DNA of 64,000 nt from Ustulina deusta (taxonomy: Eukaryota; Ascomycota; Sordariomycetes; Xylariales; Xylariaceae). The DNA is taken from NCBI GenBank assembly GCA_023159155.1, contig JAJNNX010000067.1, forward strand, positions 1 through 64,000, written 5' to 3'. How positions within the stretch are numbered: position 1 is the first letter of the stretch; each line of letters begins with the position of its first letter. Below, one piece after another: positions 24,650 to 35,470 of this stretch. A model generated the notes under the pieces. It was not told where the DNA came from. It did no database searches and saw only the letters and a program-made list of their open reading frames with translations. The position numbers were made by a program, and so were the translations under genes.

Positions 24650-24890
24650 AGGTATAAGTTTGCTAGCAAATATTATAACTGTTTTAAATATAGTTTTATT
24701 ATTAAATATTATAAAAAATAAAAAATAAATATTTTAATATATATATTAATTAGTAATATAGTTATTTAAAGCTTTAATAATAAAATAATAATAAATTTAA
24801 TAATTATTATTAAATATTTTTGCTAGCTATATATAAAAATTAAAAAAAAAATACAACGCTTATTTGTTTGTGCTAATTAAAAAAGTTATA
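24650..24890 (+). pseudogene. Trace of a Gag-like zinc-knuckle region
   Basis: Reading plus-strand codons gives KRYKFASKYYNCFKYSFIIK near 24650 and, about 150 bp on, QRLFVCAN followed by a stop and KSYN. If Y and I codons are taken as mutated C and H codons, these resemble the paired knuckles CxxCxxxGHxxxxC and RCxxCAxxHxxxxC of ORF1/Gag proteins of LINE-like or LTR elements. Only single Cys residues remain, so the identification is tentative. Confidence 0.3.
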
Positions 24891-27800
24891 ATACTTATTT
24901 TAATTATATTTAAAAGCTTTTTTTTAAATAGCATATAGTTTTATTAGCTTATTAAAGTTTTTTAGTAATATTATATGTTTTAGGATTATAGTTTTAAAAA
25001 GGTATATGTTTAAAAAAAATATAGTTAAGATTATTAAAGCTATACTAGATTTTAACTAAAAATATATAATATATTATAATTTAGCACTAAATAATAATAA
25101 AAATAATATAATAGTTGTTTTAAAAATATAATTTATATATTAATTAGTTTAATTAAAGTATTTATTAGTTTTAGTACGTACTGTTTTAATTAGTATTTAA
25201 TTATTAAAGCTTTTTTTATAACTTAGCTTTTTTTTGATTGATTATAATAAAAAATTAAGATTGTATAAGCTAATTTAAAACAAAGGATTTTTATAATTAG
25301 AAAAAAAAAATAATTAAGCGTTAGGTTTGCTAGCAGTAAAATAGTACAGCTAAAAATAATATATAAGATTTAATATATATAGCAATAAATTAGTTAGTAT
25401 AAAAGCTTTAGATATATTTTAATTAATAATAATTTTTTTTTTTTAAATTGTTTAAATTTTTAGATTAATTTATAAAATAATTAAAGCTTAAAGCTTTAAT
25501 TATTTATTAGCGATTTAACTAAATATAAATATATTTAAATAATATTTAATATAGCTAATATAAAAATAATAATTATATAGCAAATAAAAATAACCAAAAA
25601 AAGCTAATATATATTTTTTGCTTTAAAATAACTAATTATTAGATATTATAAAAAATAACAAAAAATAAAAATATATATTGCAATATACTATATATAAACT
25701 AATTATTATAAATTAAATAAGTAAAGTTAAAAGTATAAAAAAGTATAAGTATAAATATAGTTTATATAAAAAAATAAGTAAATAAATTAAAAAAAAATAG
25801 CTAACTTATATAAAACTAACAAATATTATTTTTTATAAAGTAATATAAATAGGAAAGCTTTAATTAGTATTTTTTTTTAATAATAATTTATATTAAAAAA
25901 AAACTAATAAAGTTTTTATAAAAAAGTAATATAAACTAACTAGACTTATACTAGCTTAATAAACTTTATATTTAACTTTTAATTATTTATTTTCTAGCTA
26001 ATATATTTTATACTACTAGTTTTTAGACTTTATTTATTAATATATAGATTATATATTTATTATATTTTATTTATATTTTTAATTATTAATATATAGAACT
26101 AATATTTTGCTTTAATATTAAAACTATTATATAATTAGTTTATTTTAGCGTTATTACTTTAAATTATTATACTTAAAATATTTTAACTAATTTACTTAAA
26201 ATATTACTAAAAAGATCTAAAAAATATATATGCCTTTTTTAATAATATTATTGCTATTATACTATCTGAGCTAATATAATATATATTACTAAATAAACTA
26301 CTATATATAAATTATTATAATAAAAAACTACTACTTTATTTTTATTAAAAATATAAAAATACTTTATATAACTGCAAAACTTTTCTAGGTATTACAACTT
26401 AAGCTTTTTATAACTTGCTTAAACCTAGATTAATTAATATATTTTAAAAAACATAATAATATTAGTAATTAAACATATTAGAAATTAATGCATTAATTAT
26501 TGCAATAATTGGTTATTTCGAACTATAGGTAGTATTTAAAGGCATTTTTGTATAGATATTTTTTTAGGCTTAAAATAAAAGCTTTAATAAGAACTATTTT
26601 ATTTTTTAATTTTTTAAAAAGCAAAATAGATCTATTAGTTTTATAGTATTTAAAGCAATTAAGGCAACTAAAGCTAAGCATACTTTTAATTATTAGTTTG
26701 TTATAATTTATAATATTAAATAAAAAATACTATATATTACAAATTTTATTAATAATAATATAATAATTAATGCTTACTAAGAAGTTTTTATTACTTTTAA
26801 TTATATTTAAAAATTATTATTTAATAATTATTTGCCCGGACTTAAGTTTATAATATTAATTTTTAGTATTTAATAAAATAATAGCTAGCACTATAATTAT
26901 TTCTGCAGAACTTATATACTTTTAGTTTTTTATAAGCTAAAGTTTTAAGAAAAAATAATAAATATTATAAATAAAAAACCCTACAATTTAAACAAAAATA
27001 TATAAAATAATTTATTAAAATATTATAAAAACTATATTATAGTTTATATAAAAAATCTAGTTTTAAATTTTTAGTTATAGATTTAATTGATTTAGTTAGC
27101 TTAGCTAATTTTTTAATAAAATTAGTTAATTTTTTAGCTAATTATTTTATTTACTAATTTCTAACCTATAAAACTTTATTTAAAATATTATAAGTGCTTG
27201 CAAAATTTAATTATAAAAATATATAGTTAGTATAACTTAAAATATAAAAATATTTTATTATTATTATAATGCTTAGCAGCTAGTAAAATTAGAATTTTTA
27301 TTAATATGCCTTTTTATAATAATTACTAATATATAAATAATAAATTTTTTAAAAAACAACTAATTTTTTTTTTATTTTTAAAAATATTTAAATAACTAAT
27401 AGTTTTAATGCTTGGATTATTAATACAATAATTAGATAGAAATAATATGTTTAAGCTAATACTATAAATATTAGGGTATAACTTATTATTTAGCTCCGTA
27501 AACTAAATATAAAAATAGTTTATAAATAATTATTTGGATTATTTAATTATTTTATTGCTTAATTTATAAAACTTAACAAAAAAGTAATTATAATTATATT
27601 AATTTTTAAAGTTAGATAAATAATATTTAGTAAGTTTAAATTTTTTAAAGCAAGTAATAATTAATTAAATTATTTTTTTGTTATAATTATTAATAAATAA
27701 AAGCAAACTATTTATTTTATTAATTTAGTTCTTAGGTAAAATAAAAAATATTAATAATTTGTTTATAATTGCTAAATATAAGCTTTTAAAAATATTATTA

Positions 27801-28787
27801 GTTAATAAATTTTAAAGCTGCTTTTTAATATATTTTTTTTGTTTTATATATATAGCTTTTTTATATATACTTAGAATAATTAGTAAAGCTATAGTTTAGT
27901 ATATATTATTTATATAGTATTATTTTTTAAATATTTAGGTATTTTTTTTAAAAATTTATAATTTAATAACTAAAAATTAATATTTAATAACCTAGTAGTA
28001 AGTATTAAAGTTATAAAAAATTGCTTAAATATTATTAAAAAAATAGAATTATATATTAGGATTATAATTACTAAAACAAAGCTTTTTTTTTTAGTTAATA
28101 TTATTTAAAATAAAAAGACAATTAGTAATTATTTTATTTTATAAAGCTAATTAGTTAATAAGTAATAATATAAATATATAAAGTATATTTTATAGATTTT
28201 CTTTTTGAATTAAGTTAGATTTTTTTATAATAAATATTTTTGTTTTTTAGTTTATTTATAAAAAAACAATAGTTATTAGATCGCTTAAAAAGTTAATACA
28301 AAACTAATTAAAAAATATTTTAGTAGCTATGCTTAAATTTAAAAAATCTAGTTAAAAATATAAATATTTTAATATATTTAATTTTAGTAAGTAGCGCTAA
28401 CTTTTTTTTAGTAGCAAAAAAGCTTAAGCTATAATTTATAAAAGATTTGCTTACTAGTAGATTTTTTTTATATTTTAAAAAAATAATATATATAGTAATA
28501 TAAAAAGTTGTTTTATACTAAACTTTTTTACTAGTTAAAAGTTCTAAAAAAAATATAATTTATAAATATATATAGTTAATTAAACAAATACTAAAGAACT
28601 TAAAGATTAAAAAGCTATTTAAAAAGTATTAAGTATACAAAAAAAACAAAAAGTTAAATTATTAAAAATAGATATAAAAATTAAAAAAACTTAGTAATAA
28701 AAATCCCAAAAAAATAAATAACTAATTAGTTATAGTTTAAATTAATTATTGTAGTCTAAAAATAAAAACTTAATAATTTAAGAAGTT

Positions 28788-29154
28788 TGTAGTAGGGCTA
28801 GTGCGCGTATATAAAAAATAGGTTTTTAGTTATAAAATAGAACATATTTTTAAAAACTTTAGAAATTACAGAACAAAAAGTATAAAAATTGCGCGTTTTT
28901 ATTTAAAGCTATAAAAAACTTTTTTTTTATAAAGTTATAAATAAACAAATAATTAATACAAAATATTAAATAAAAATTAGAGATTTGTTTTTATTAATTA
29001 ATTATTGCGTTTTTATTTATATTTATATATTAGATTTTGATCTAATCCGTACAAAGATCTATAAGTTGGAAAACGTAGTCCGATACGAAATAATTAGGTA
29101 GGTTTGGTTAGTTTTAGTATATAATACGCCGATTAGGAGCCCTGCTCTATTTCA
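28788..29154 (+). repeat. Right LTR
   Basis: 367 bp direct repeat of 16422-16788. Here the pattern is reversed: the inner (left) part is A/T-converted and the outer ~110 bp keep original G/C (for example GATCTAATCCGTAC and GGAGCCCTGCTC). Confidence 0.9.
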
Positions 29155-29380
29155 ATATATTTATAATTTATATAATTTGTATAAAATTTTATACTTGCAT
29201 ATTTATTTTAATATAAATCATATTAGTAACTTTGGTTACTAAAGTAATTATATATGTTTACTTTTTTTTTTTTTTTTTAAAATAACAATTTACCTTAGAA
29301 TATTTTCTTTTACTTGTTATATAAAATATGTTATATATATTAACTTAGCTATAAACGTTCTATGTATTTAAACGTGCATT

Positions 29381-29486
29381 TCTAATCGATTGTGCGAAAA
29401 GTATTCTGTGGAGCACTAGTACTTAAAAAAAGCACGGGTACCCTCAGGTCAACAGGGGTGGGCTACCCTCAGTTTATGTGTAGACT
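29381..29486 (-). repeat. Right terminal inverted repeat of the MITE
   Basis: 106 bp, inverted partner of 16305-16400. It carries an extra ~10 bp around GTGGAGCACTAG relative to the left arm, and the first ~45 bp of the outer part is identical in sequence. Confidence 0.8.
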
Positions 29487-31118
29487 CCTCGGAATTAGAA
29501 CATTGGTACACTACGTCAGAGCACCCCTATAACTGTGCTTTTAATGGTGTACTTTGCCTATGAAACCGTTCAAGTTTTAGTATTCACATTTAATCTCTAC
29601 CTCTCTTCCATCACCACGCTAGTTTTTCTCAAAGGGTCCGAGTCAAATTTAAAGATTCGAGCATGCAAGTATTTATATAAAACCAAGTCAGCTAGATGGT
29701 TTGGCAACTGAATCCTTAGGTAGATAAAGTTACAAACTACATAGTTAGCCGTACTTGGTATACCTACCCCGGTAGATCTACCTAGGTACCTAAGTAGAGA
29801 TAAACCACCTACGTACACACTAGATAGGCCTGTCCTCGAATTACTCCACCACGTTTCAATTCGCCGATTACCTAGTATACATCAAAACTTCAACTTCAGG
29901 CTCCCGTTTCTCAATTTGCACGGCGACTATCAGAGCTTAGAATAGAATCAGGTATGAAAGATGAAAGATTCAAGCAAACTATGGTCACCGGACCGTTACT
30001 TATTAACTGCGAAGTCAACGAGTACCTCAGGTATGGAGACAGCGTTGAAGGTTCCTTCGACCAGGTACTTGGTGCCAGGTACCTTACTAATGCTTTTCAG
30101 CCCCCAAATAAGTGGGCAACCCAGCTCAAAACATGCTACCGGTATTCCCTGCCTTATTGCCAGCTGCTTTCAGCCCCCAGTTTGTACGACACAGCCGTCA
30201 ACTGCTCGACACTTTGGCTAATCACCACTCAGAGGGGCTTCTTGTGCCACCATACCTAGCGTACCAGTGCCTCTCTCTGTGTCCTACTAGTAGAATCCAT
30301 TTACACCCATGCAATGTTCTTCGGTCCCTGATGACATTTTTTCGCCACAACTCGACCGGCAGCCTGCCTGTCCCCTTTTCACCTTCGGGCGACACACATC
30401 TTACGACACAGCATACGTCGTCCATCGTCCCGTCATCCGTCGTGGCACCCTGACGTCGTGTGTCGTGTGGACAACCCAATGGGCCCAGGAGCAGGGAAGC
30501 CAGTCGCAGCAAAGAGAAGCAAGCTTGTGTCCTCTCGCCAGCTGACCTGAACACCTTGCGCACAGTCTTGCAGTGACAACGCATCGCAGAGTCATCGCTT
30601 ACGTCTAATTCGACCGCTGACTCTGCCGACGTCTCTCGCGACGAGACCCATCGAACCCGCTCCCAGTCGCCCGCTGCACACATCGAGCATTAAGCCTCTG
30701 ACCTGCCCCTCGGCCGCAACTCTCTGCCCCACGATAGCACCGCTGAGCTAGCATCGAGCTAGACCCCTTTCTGGCCTTTGCGGGCTCTGGCGCGTGTCCC
30801 TTGGAGCGAAGCGGCCTGTCGACGAATACTAACACCGGCCCCTACATCCAGCACCTCCGGATTAGGTGAGGTGGCCCAACAACCGTGGTGGTCTCCTCCT
30901 ATTCGTCCGCCCGGCACCGTCTGCTCTCTCATGCGCCGCTGCGCAGCTGCAACGCTCCCCTCCGAGACAGTGCTTGATTCGCACCGCTAACAGGGGTTGT
31001 GCTCGTCTACTATTTGATCGCCTACGACCCCTCTGGCTGCTCCATCCACTCTGCATTCATTCCGCCGGCCAAAATAACACATCTAACTGCTTTGGCTGGG
31101 TGTCCTTGGAATTCCCAG
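29487..31118. other. Right target duplication and upstream region of the BAG gene
   Basis: Begins with the right CCTCGGAATT copy (29487-29496). Near 29740-29820 TACCTA/TAGGTA motifs are clustered. From about 30240 the sequence is C-rich and pyrimidine-biased, as in fungal 5' leaders. Overlapping frames of 60-150 codons on both strands have no recognisable domains. It probably contains the promoter, leader and first exon of the BAG gene. Confidence 0.55.
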
Positions 31119-32336
31119 GACAACCCAATTCTCGTCAAGGTGGCTTCCGGTCAGGCTATCTCGGCAACTTCTGGTGCCTTCCAGAACATCACTGCGTTAC
31201 TGCCACCGGCATTACAAACTTACCTGGTCAGCACACTCGCCCACTTATCCGACGCATTCGCGGGGTCCAACGAGTACATCGAATCCAAAGGTGCCTCGCC
31301 CACGACCGTCTACTCGACCCTCGTAGGCGCTGCTGCTATTGCACTACCAATCCTCATGTCACGGTACGGCTGGTCTTCGACGCGCGAAGGCTTGTCGCCC
31401 TTTGCTTCACAAGCCAGCAGCCAAGACGGTCCCCATGTCACCGACGCTGACTACAGCTACATCACGTCCGAAGATTTAGAGACCTCACTGCAGGCTCCTG
31501 AAAGATCTTATTCCCCTCACAACCGCCGAGCGCTGCGCACCCTCGAAGAAGATGATGTCATCCTGATCAAACATAAATCTATTACTTATCCCGTGCATTT
31601 CCCTGCCTACTCGATCAGCGATGGTAGGCTCACGGTGAGAGATGTTCGAGACCGCGCTGCGCTTGTGATGGACTTGAGTATCCGCCGGGCAGGCCATTTC
31701 AAGATGCTATACAAGGGTCGGATCCTAAAAGAGCAGGATATCCCCATTCGCGACTACGGCGTGAAGAACAATAGCGAGTTGTTAGTTGTGGTGCCCGAGG
31801 GAAGGCTATCTGATGATGACGACAGCAGCGGCACGGTGGAGGAGGTCGTTGCCACTGATCCTAGGGATGACTTGCGAACCCCGAAGAAGAGGAAGAATAA
31901 GAATGGCAAGAAGAAGCCCAAAAATCGTGGACCGAGGGATACCACCAGCAATCTAGAGGTGCCGGTCCAAACCGACGGCGATAGCAGATGGACGAGTCCT
32001 GACCCTTCAAGACATCCGTCTCGGGTGCCGTCCCCTGCGGTGCCTTCAGGGGCAATCGAGAAGCTGGCGGCGATCAGGTCACATTTTGACTCACAGCTCC
32101 TCCCACTCTGCAACCAATTTGCGCGTCACCCACCCAAAGACGCCAAGAAATTGCAAGACGAGCACCGCAAAATCACTGAGACGGTGCTGCAGCATGTGCT
32201 CTTGAAACTGGATGAAGTTGACACGGGAGGAGATCCTGATATCCGAGCAAAACGGAAAGACCTGGTAAATTATGTCCAGTCTGTCCTCAAGACAGTTGAC
32301 GACCAGCTCCCCGCTGGTACCAAACCAAACAGGTGA
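31119..32336 (+). CDS. Ubiquitin-like/BAG-domain Hsp70 cochaperone (5' end unresolved)
   Basis: BAG-domain proteins bind the ATPase domain of Hsp70 and speed nucleotide release. In order: a hydrophobic membrane span (STLVGAAAIALPILM, about 31308-31367), a ubiquitin-like fold (about 31554-31799; DVILIKHKSITYPVHFPAY through KMLYKGRILKEQDIPIRDYG and LLVVVPEG), a Lys-rich linker (PKKRKNKNGKKKPKNRG), and a C-terminal BAG domain (about 32055-32306; IEKLAAIRSHFDSQLLPLCN). This matches membrane-anchored fungal UBL-BAG proteins (S. pombe Bag family). The frame is open upstream to about 30999, but its first in-frame ATG is at 31356, inside the membrane span, so an upstream exon must supply the start. 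A CTAAC...CCCAG acceptor at 31118 joins in frame; an ATG at 30930 with a weak donor at 30969 is one candidate. Confidence 0.88.
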   Translation, partial: DNPILVKVASGQAISATSGAFQNITALLPPALQTYLVSTLAHLSDAFAGSNEYIESKGASPTTVYSTLVGAAAIALPILMSRYGWSSTREGLSPFASQASSQDGPHVTDADYSYITSEDLETSLQAPERSYSPHNRRALRTLEEDDVILIKHKSITYPVHFPAYSISDGRLTVRDVRDRAALVMDLSIRRAGHFKMLYKGRILKEQDIPIRDYGVKNNSELLVVVPEGRLSDDDDSSGTVEEVVATDPRDDLRTPKKRKNKNGKKKPKNRGPRDTTSNLEVPVQTDGDSRWTSPDPSRHPSRVPSPAVPSGAIEKLAAIRSHFDSQLLPLCNQFARHPPKDAKKLQDEHRKITETVLQHVLLKLDEVDTGGDPDIRAKRKDLVNYVQSVLKTVDDQLPAGTKPNR

Positions 32337-33420
32337 CATCGCCAGCCGCTTTCACACTGTCATCGGTAGTGCAATTCCCATAACATTTTGGGACTGACCT
32401 CAGCCTACCCAGCCTACCCAACCTACCCACTTAGACGGTGGAAAATACGTTTATATAGTATATACGAAAGGGCAGGGATGCTAGTAAATGGGCACATCGG
32501 GAGAGGGTGTTTATCAGGTTGTTCACGCAGGCTTGAGGGTTCCGAATTTTAACGACACGCTTAGACAAGAGTTTAGACTCATACGTTTCATACCATATCA
32601 TACTCGACACGCCCAACTTAATCACCACCTCGCAATCCAACCCCACACGGCCATGTTCATCTAGCAAGACTTGTTATATATAGTATCCTGCAGATTCCGC
32701 TCTATAGGTGCACGCATAGGTTACTTACCGGTGAGTGAGTGTGTGAAGAACTGACTTGTTGGTTTCGACCATAAAGGCAGAGCTGAGGTAAGCTGCCACG
32801 TAGGTAAATGGAGCGTCGATGTAGGCAACCAGGTAGGAGTAGGACAACTTCGGCTCTGCCAGGGCCTGCCTCGGCAGGCAGGCGATATACCGGTTTCCTG
32901 GAAACTGGTCAGATCATTCGTGTTCCCATTCCCAGCAGCCTATCGGGGTTTTCTCGTCGATTTAGATGCCACATTATGTAAGGTGCCCACTTATAAGCAG
33001 CACTGTGCTGTCTCGGGCGGTCTGTGCCGGATGCAGCCGGCCAGCCACACTTCCAAGTTGTTTGTGGCTGGTGCACAGGGACAGCTAGGTCTGCTTAGCC
33101 CTAGCTTACGAGGCCACAAAAAACCCTCTCGCTTCTGTGGCCGCCCCCACCTTGCCCGGTTAGGAATAGCGGGCCTCTGCAGCGGGCACACTCAATGATT
33201 GTGCGTCGCCGATAATTTTCTAGTGGTGGCATCTCTTCTCCGCCTAGCGACCATCAACAACACCTCACGACCTTACTAACGACCACAGCAGAGGACTGAT
33301 TTAAGAGCTCCCCAGACGCAGACTCTTCGGTTGCGCTCTCGAGCTGTTCCGCCTCCCACTCCATCTTCCTCTTTTCCTTTTTGTTCACCTCCCGTTTCGC
33401 CGCGGTGACGATCCGAAAAG
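32337..33420. other. Intergenic, L16 promoter region
   Basis: A short CCTACCCAGCCTACC/CCAACC repeat lies at about 32403-32430. GC-rich, pyrimidine-rich sequence precedes the L16 start. No gene is supported. Confidence 0.55.
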
Positions 33421-34566
33421 ATGTCGTCCTTTGAGTCTGTTGTAAGTGGTGCTTGAATCCAGATCCCGATCCTACCCCGTCAACCCCGGTGTTTTGGAAT
33501 TGCCGGGTGCATTGTCTCCTGGCTTTGCCTGGGATGGACGGCGGGAAATGGCCATGATATATCGAATGCCAAGCGGTCATCGATACGGTGCATGTTTTCA
33601 ACATGGACTAACGAGAGTCTCTCCAGGTCATCATCGATGGCAAAGGCCACCTCCTCGGCCGACTCGCCTCTATTGTTGCCAAGCAGCTCCTCAGTGGCCA
33701 GAAGATCGTCATCGTCCGCTGCGAGGAACTGAACATCTCGGGCGAGTTCTTCCGCGCCAAGCGTACGTCACCTCCACCGATCTGTCTTGCGAGTTTTACT
33801 TGGGATTGTTTGATTTGGATTTGGCCTGGGTCTACGTCTACGATGAAAACGAAAGGAAAAAGGAGGAGTGAAGGACTTGGAATATTGCGCAGGCAATTGG
33901 AGAACAAGAACTGGAGCTGATTGTTGGATTACAGTCAAGTACCATGCCTACCTACGAAAGGCCACCCGATTCAACCCTACCCGAGGTGGTATGTCAACTA
34001 CTCCGATCCGCGTGCCGACGTGACGCGCTCTACTGGCGAGGATGGGCTCTCTAACGCAAGCTAGGTCCCTTCCACTTCCGCGCCCCTTCAAGAATCTTCT
34101 ACAAGGCCGTTCGTGGCATGATTCCCCACAAGACCGCCCGAGGTGCTGCTGCTCTGGAGCGCCTAAAGGTCTTCGAGGGTGTCCCTCCCCCGTACGACAA
34201 GCAGAAGAAGATGGTGGTTCCCCAGGCTCTCCGTGTCCTGCGTCTACAGCCCGGCCGAAAGTATTGCACTGTCGGCAGATTGAGCCATGAAGTCGGATGG
34301 AAGTACCAAGATGTGGTTGCTCGGTATGTCCAACTTGGAGCCCCGCGGACATGGCGTGGTTTCCGCATTGCCGTCTAGGGATATGCATTACTCTTGGTCG
34401 AGGGAACATTGCTAACAAATCTCATAGTCTGGAGGAGCGCCGCAAGGCAAAGGGTGCTGCTTACTACGAGCGCAAGAAGCTGGCTCAGCGCCAACTAACC
34501 GAGGCCAAGAAGAGCGCCACGGTAGACAGCAAGACAACCAAGGCTCTCGAGTCCTTCGGTTACTAA
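33421..34566 (+). CDS. rpl16: 60S ribosomal protein L16 (uL13)
   Basis: Component of the large cytosolic ribosomal subunit. Five exons: 33421-33441, 33627-33762, 33935-33988, 34065-34323 and 34428-34566, giving 202 aa, the usual fungal length. The protein begins MSSFESV, then [20 protein letters not shown] and [20 protein letters not shown] (conserved uL13 core), [60 protein letters not shown] and [17 protein letters not shown], and ends KALESFGY. All introns start GTAAGT/GTACGT/GTATGT and end CAG/TAG, and phases match at each join. The tiny first exon and multiple introns near the 5' end are typical of ribosomal protein genes in filamentous fungi. Confidence 0.97.
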
Positions 34567-35185
34567 ATCGTCTTGTTTCAATCGTCTCCATTTTTCTGAT
34601 ACACCAACAAAACCAAACAATCATCCTTCAATGGACTTGCAACTAGAACCGGCGTGTGGGTAAGGGAAACTCGATCATCGCATTTACCTTTGTCGTTCCG
34701 CGCAATTCGAGGGAAAGGCAATGGGGTCATAGGGTTGGGGGTATATCACTACTGGCTCTGGTCCTGTGTTCACAAAATTCATCGTCTAGGCACCGAATGA
34801 AAAATGAACCAAATCACGAACATAGAGTTGGCCAATGGGTTTGATGTGATGAATAAAAAATGTCGACAGGTTGACAATTGTTTTATATGACTGAGAGCAG
34901 CTTGGAGGCATTTTGCTACTAATTTAAGGCAGCTCCGAACCATCCATGCCAATCTAGCATCGCGAATTTCGTCATCTTGATCGATTGCACCTGCCGGCCC
35001 GCGATTCTTACGTCACAGAAAGCCTCAACAAGAAATTGTGCCAGTGGCTAGCTCCCATACATGTGTATTTGATCCTGTGCTTCACGAATACCTTGGAACC
35101 TCGAACCACGCTCGTTTTCAACAGGATACCGCAGATTCGATCCACCTCATCCAACATTTTCATACTTCCCAGTCTCCGATTGAAT
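34567..35185. other. L16 3' flank
   Basis: Immediate 3' flank of L16 and AT-richer sequence. No supported gene. Confidence 0.5.
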
Positions 35186-35470
35186 ATGTGTGAAGGCTCA
35201 GTCTACCTTAAAGCCACATTCCTCCGTGTCGCCTTTTACCCTGATTTGTTTGAGGTTGTTGCTGCAGATGGACTGGGAACGAAGATGCAAAGCGTCTTTG
35301 AATCCAAACAATTTGGCGAAGACTGCGGTTTAGTGTATGAAAGGGTAAATAGCTCCGCCGACGCGGATCAAAAACGGATTTTCCCTTCGATTTTTGCGTG
35401 TGGGTCCTTGGAAGCGATTTTCCCCGTTTTACAAGGCGAGATCATTCAGGTTCTCATGGTATTATTGTAG
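35186..35470 (+). CDS. Possible 94-aa protein of unknown function
   Basis: ATG at 35186 to TAG at 35470. It reads MCEGSVYLKATFLRVAFYPD, then DLFEVVAADGLGTKMQSVFE, and ends in a hydrophobic stretch IIQVLMVLL. The frame stays open ~200 nt upstream without another ATG. No family is recognised and composition is only weakly coding, so this may be chance. Confidence 0.22.
   Translation: MCEGSVYLKATFLRVAFYPDLFEVVAADGLGTKMQSVFESKQFGEDCGLVYERVNSSADADQKRIFPSIFACGSLEAIFPVLQGEIIQVLMVLL

Larger units (their letters stand above)
16422..29154 (+). mobile_element. 12.7 kb RIP-degraded LTR retrotransposon
   Basis: Bounded by two direct 367 bp repeats (16422-16788 and 28788-29154) that start TGYAGTAGGGCT and end in TTTCA (TTTTA in the left copy), the TG...CA ends of LTRs. 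ATAT directly precedes and follows the element, a possible 4 bp target duplication, although weak in such AT-rich DNA. The interior is heavily mutated and has no intact frame. A zinc-knuckle-like trace lies near 24650-24880 and a 64-bp tandem duplication near 23714. The length is large for a fungal LTR element, so further nested insertions are likely. Orientation is provisional, resting on the knuckle trace. Confidence 0.85.
16305..29486. mobile_element. MITE (Mutator-like) split by an LTR retrotransposon
   Basis: The sequence at 16305-16400 matches the reverse complement of 29381-29486. Both start AGT, share AACTGAGGGTAGCCCACCCC, TGTTGACCTGAGGGTACCCG, TGCTTTTTTTA and ACAATCGATTAGAA, and differ by small gaps. 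Both ends are flanked by CCTCGGAATT. The host element's own sequence is only 16305-16421 plus 29155-29486 (about 450 bp), so it was a non-autonomous miniature element. A 12.7 kb LTR retrotransposon now sits inside it. Long inverted repeats with a 10 bp duplication suggest the Mutator/hop class, but no transposase is present to prove it. Confidence 0.8.

Noticed and set aside
16418..29158. ATAT as proof of an LTR-element target duplication
   Set aside because: Flanks the element on both sides but is uninformative in such AT-rich DNA; kept only as a possibility.
29954..30683. Overlapping 80-150 codon frames upstream of the BAG gene on both strands
   Set aside because: Biased pyrimidine-rich leader composition, no domains, mutually overlapping.
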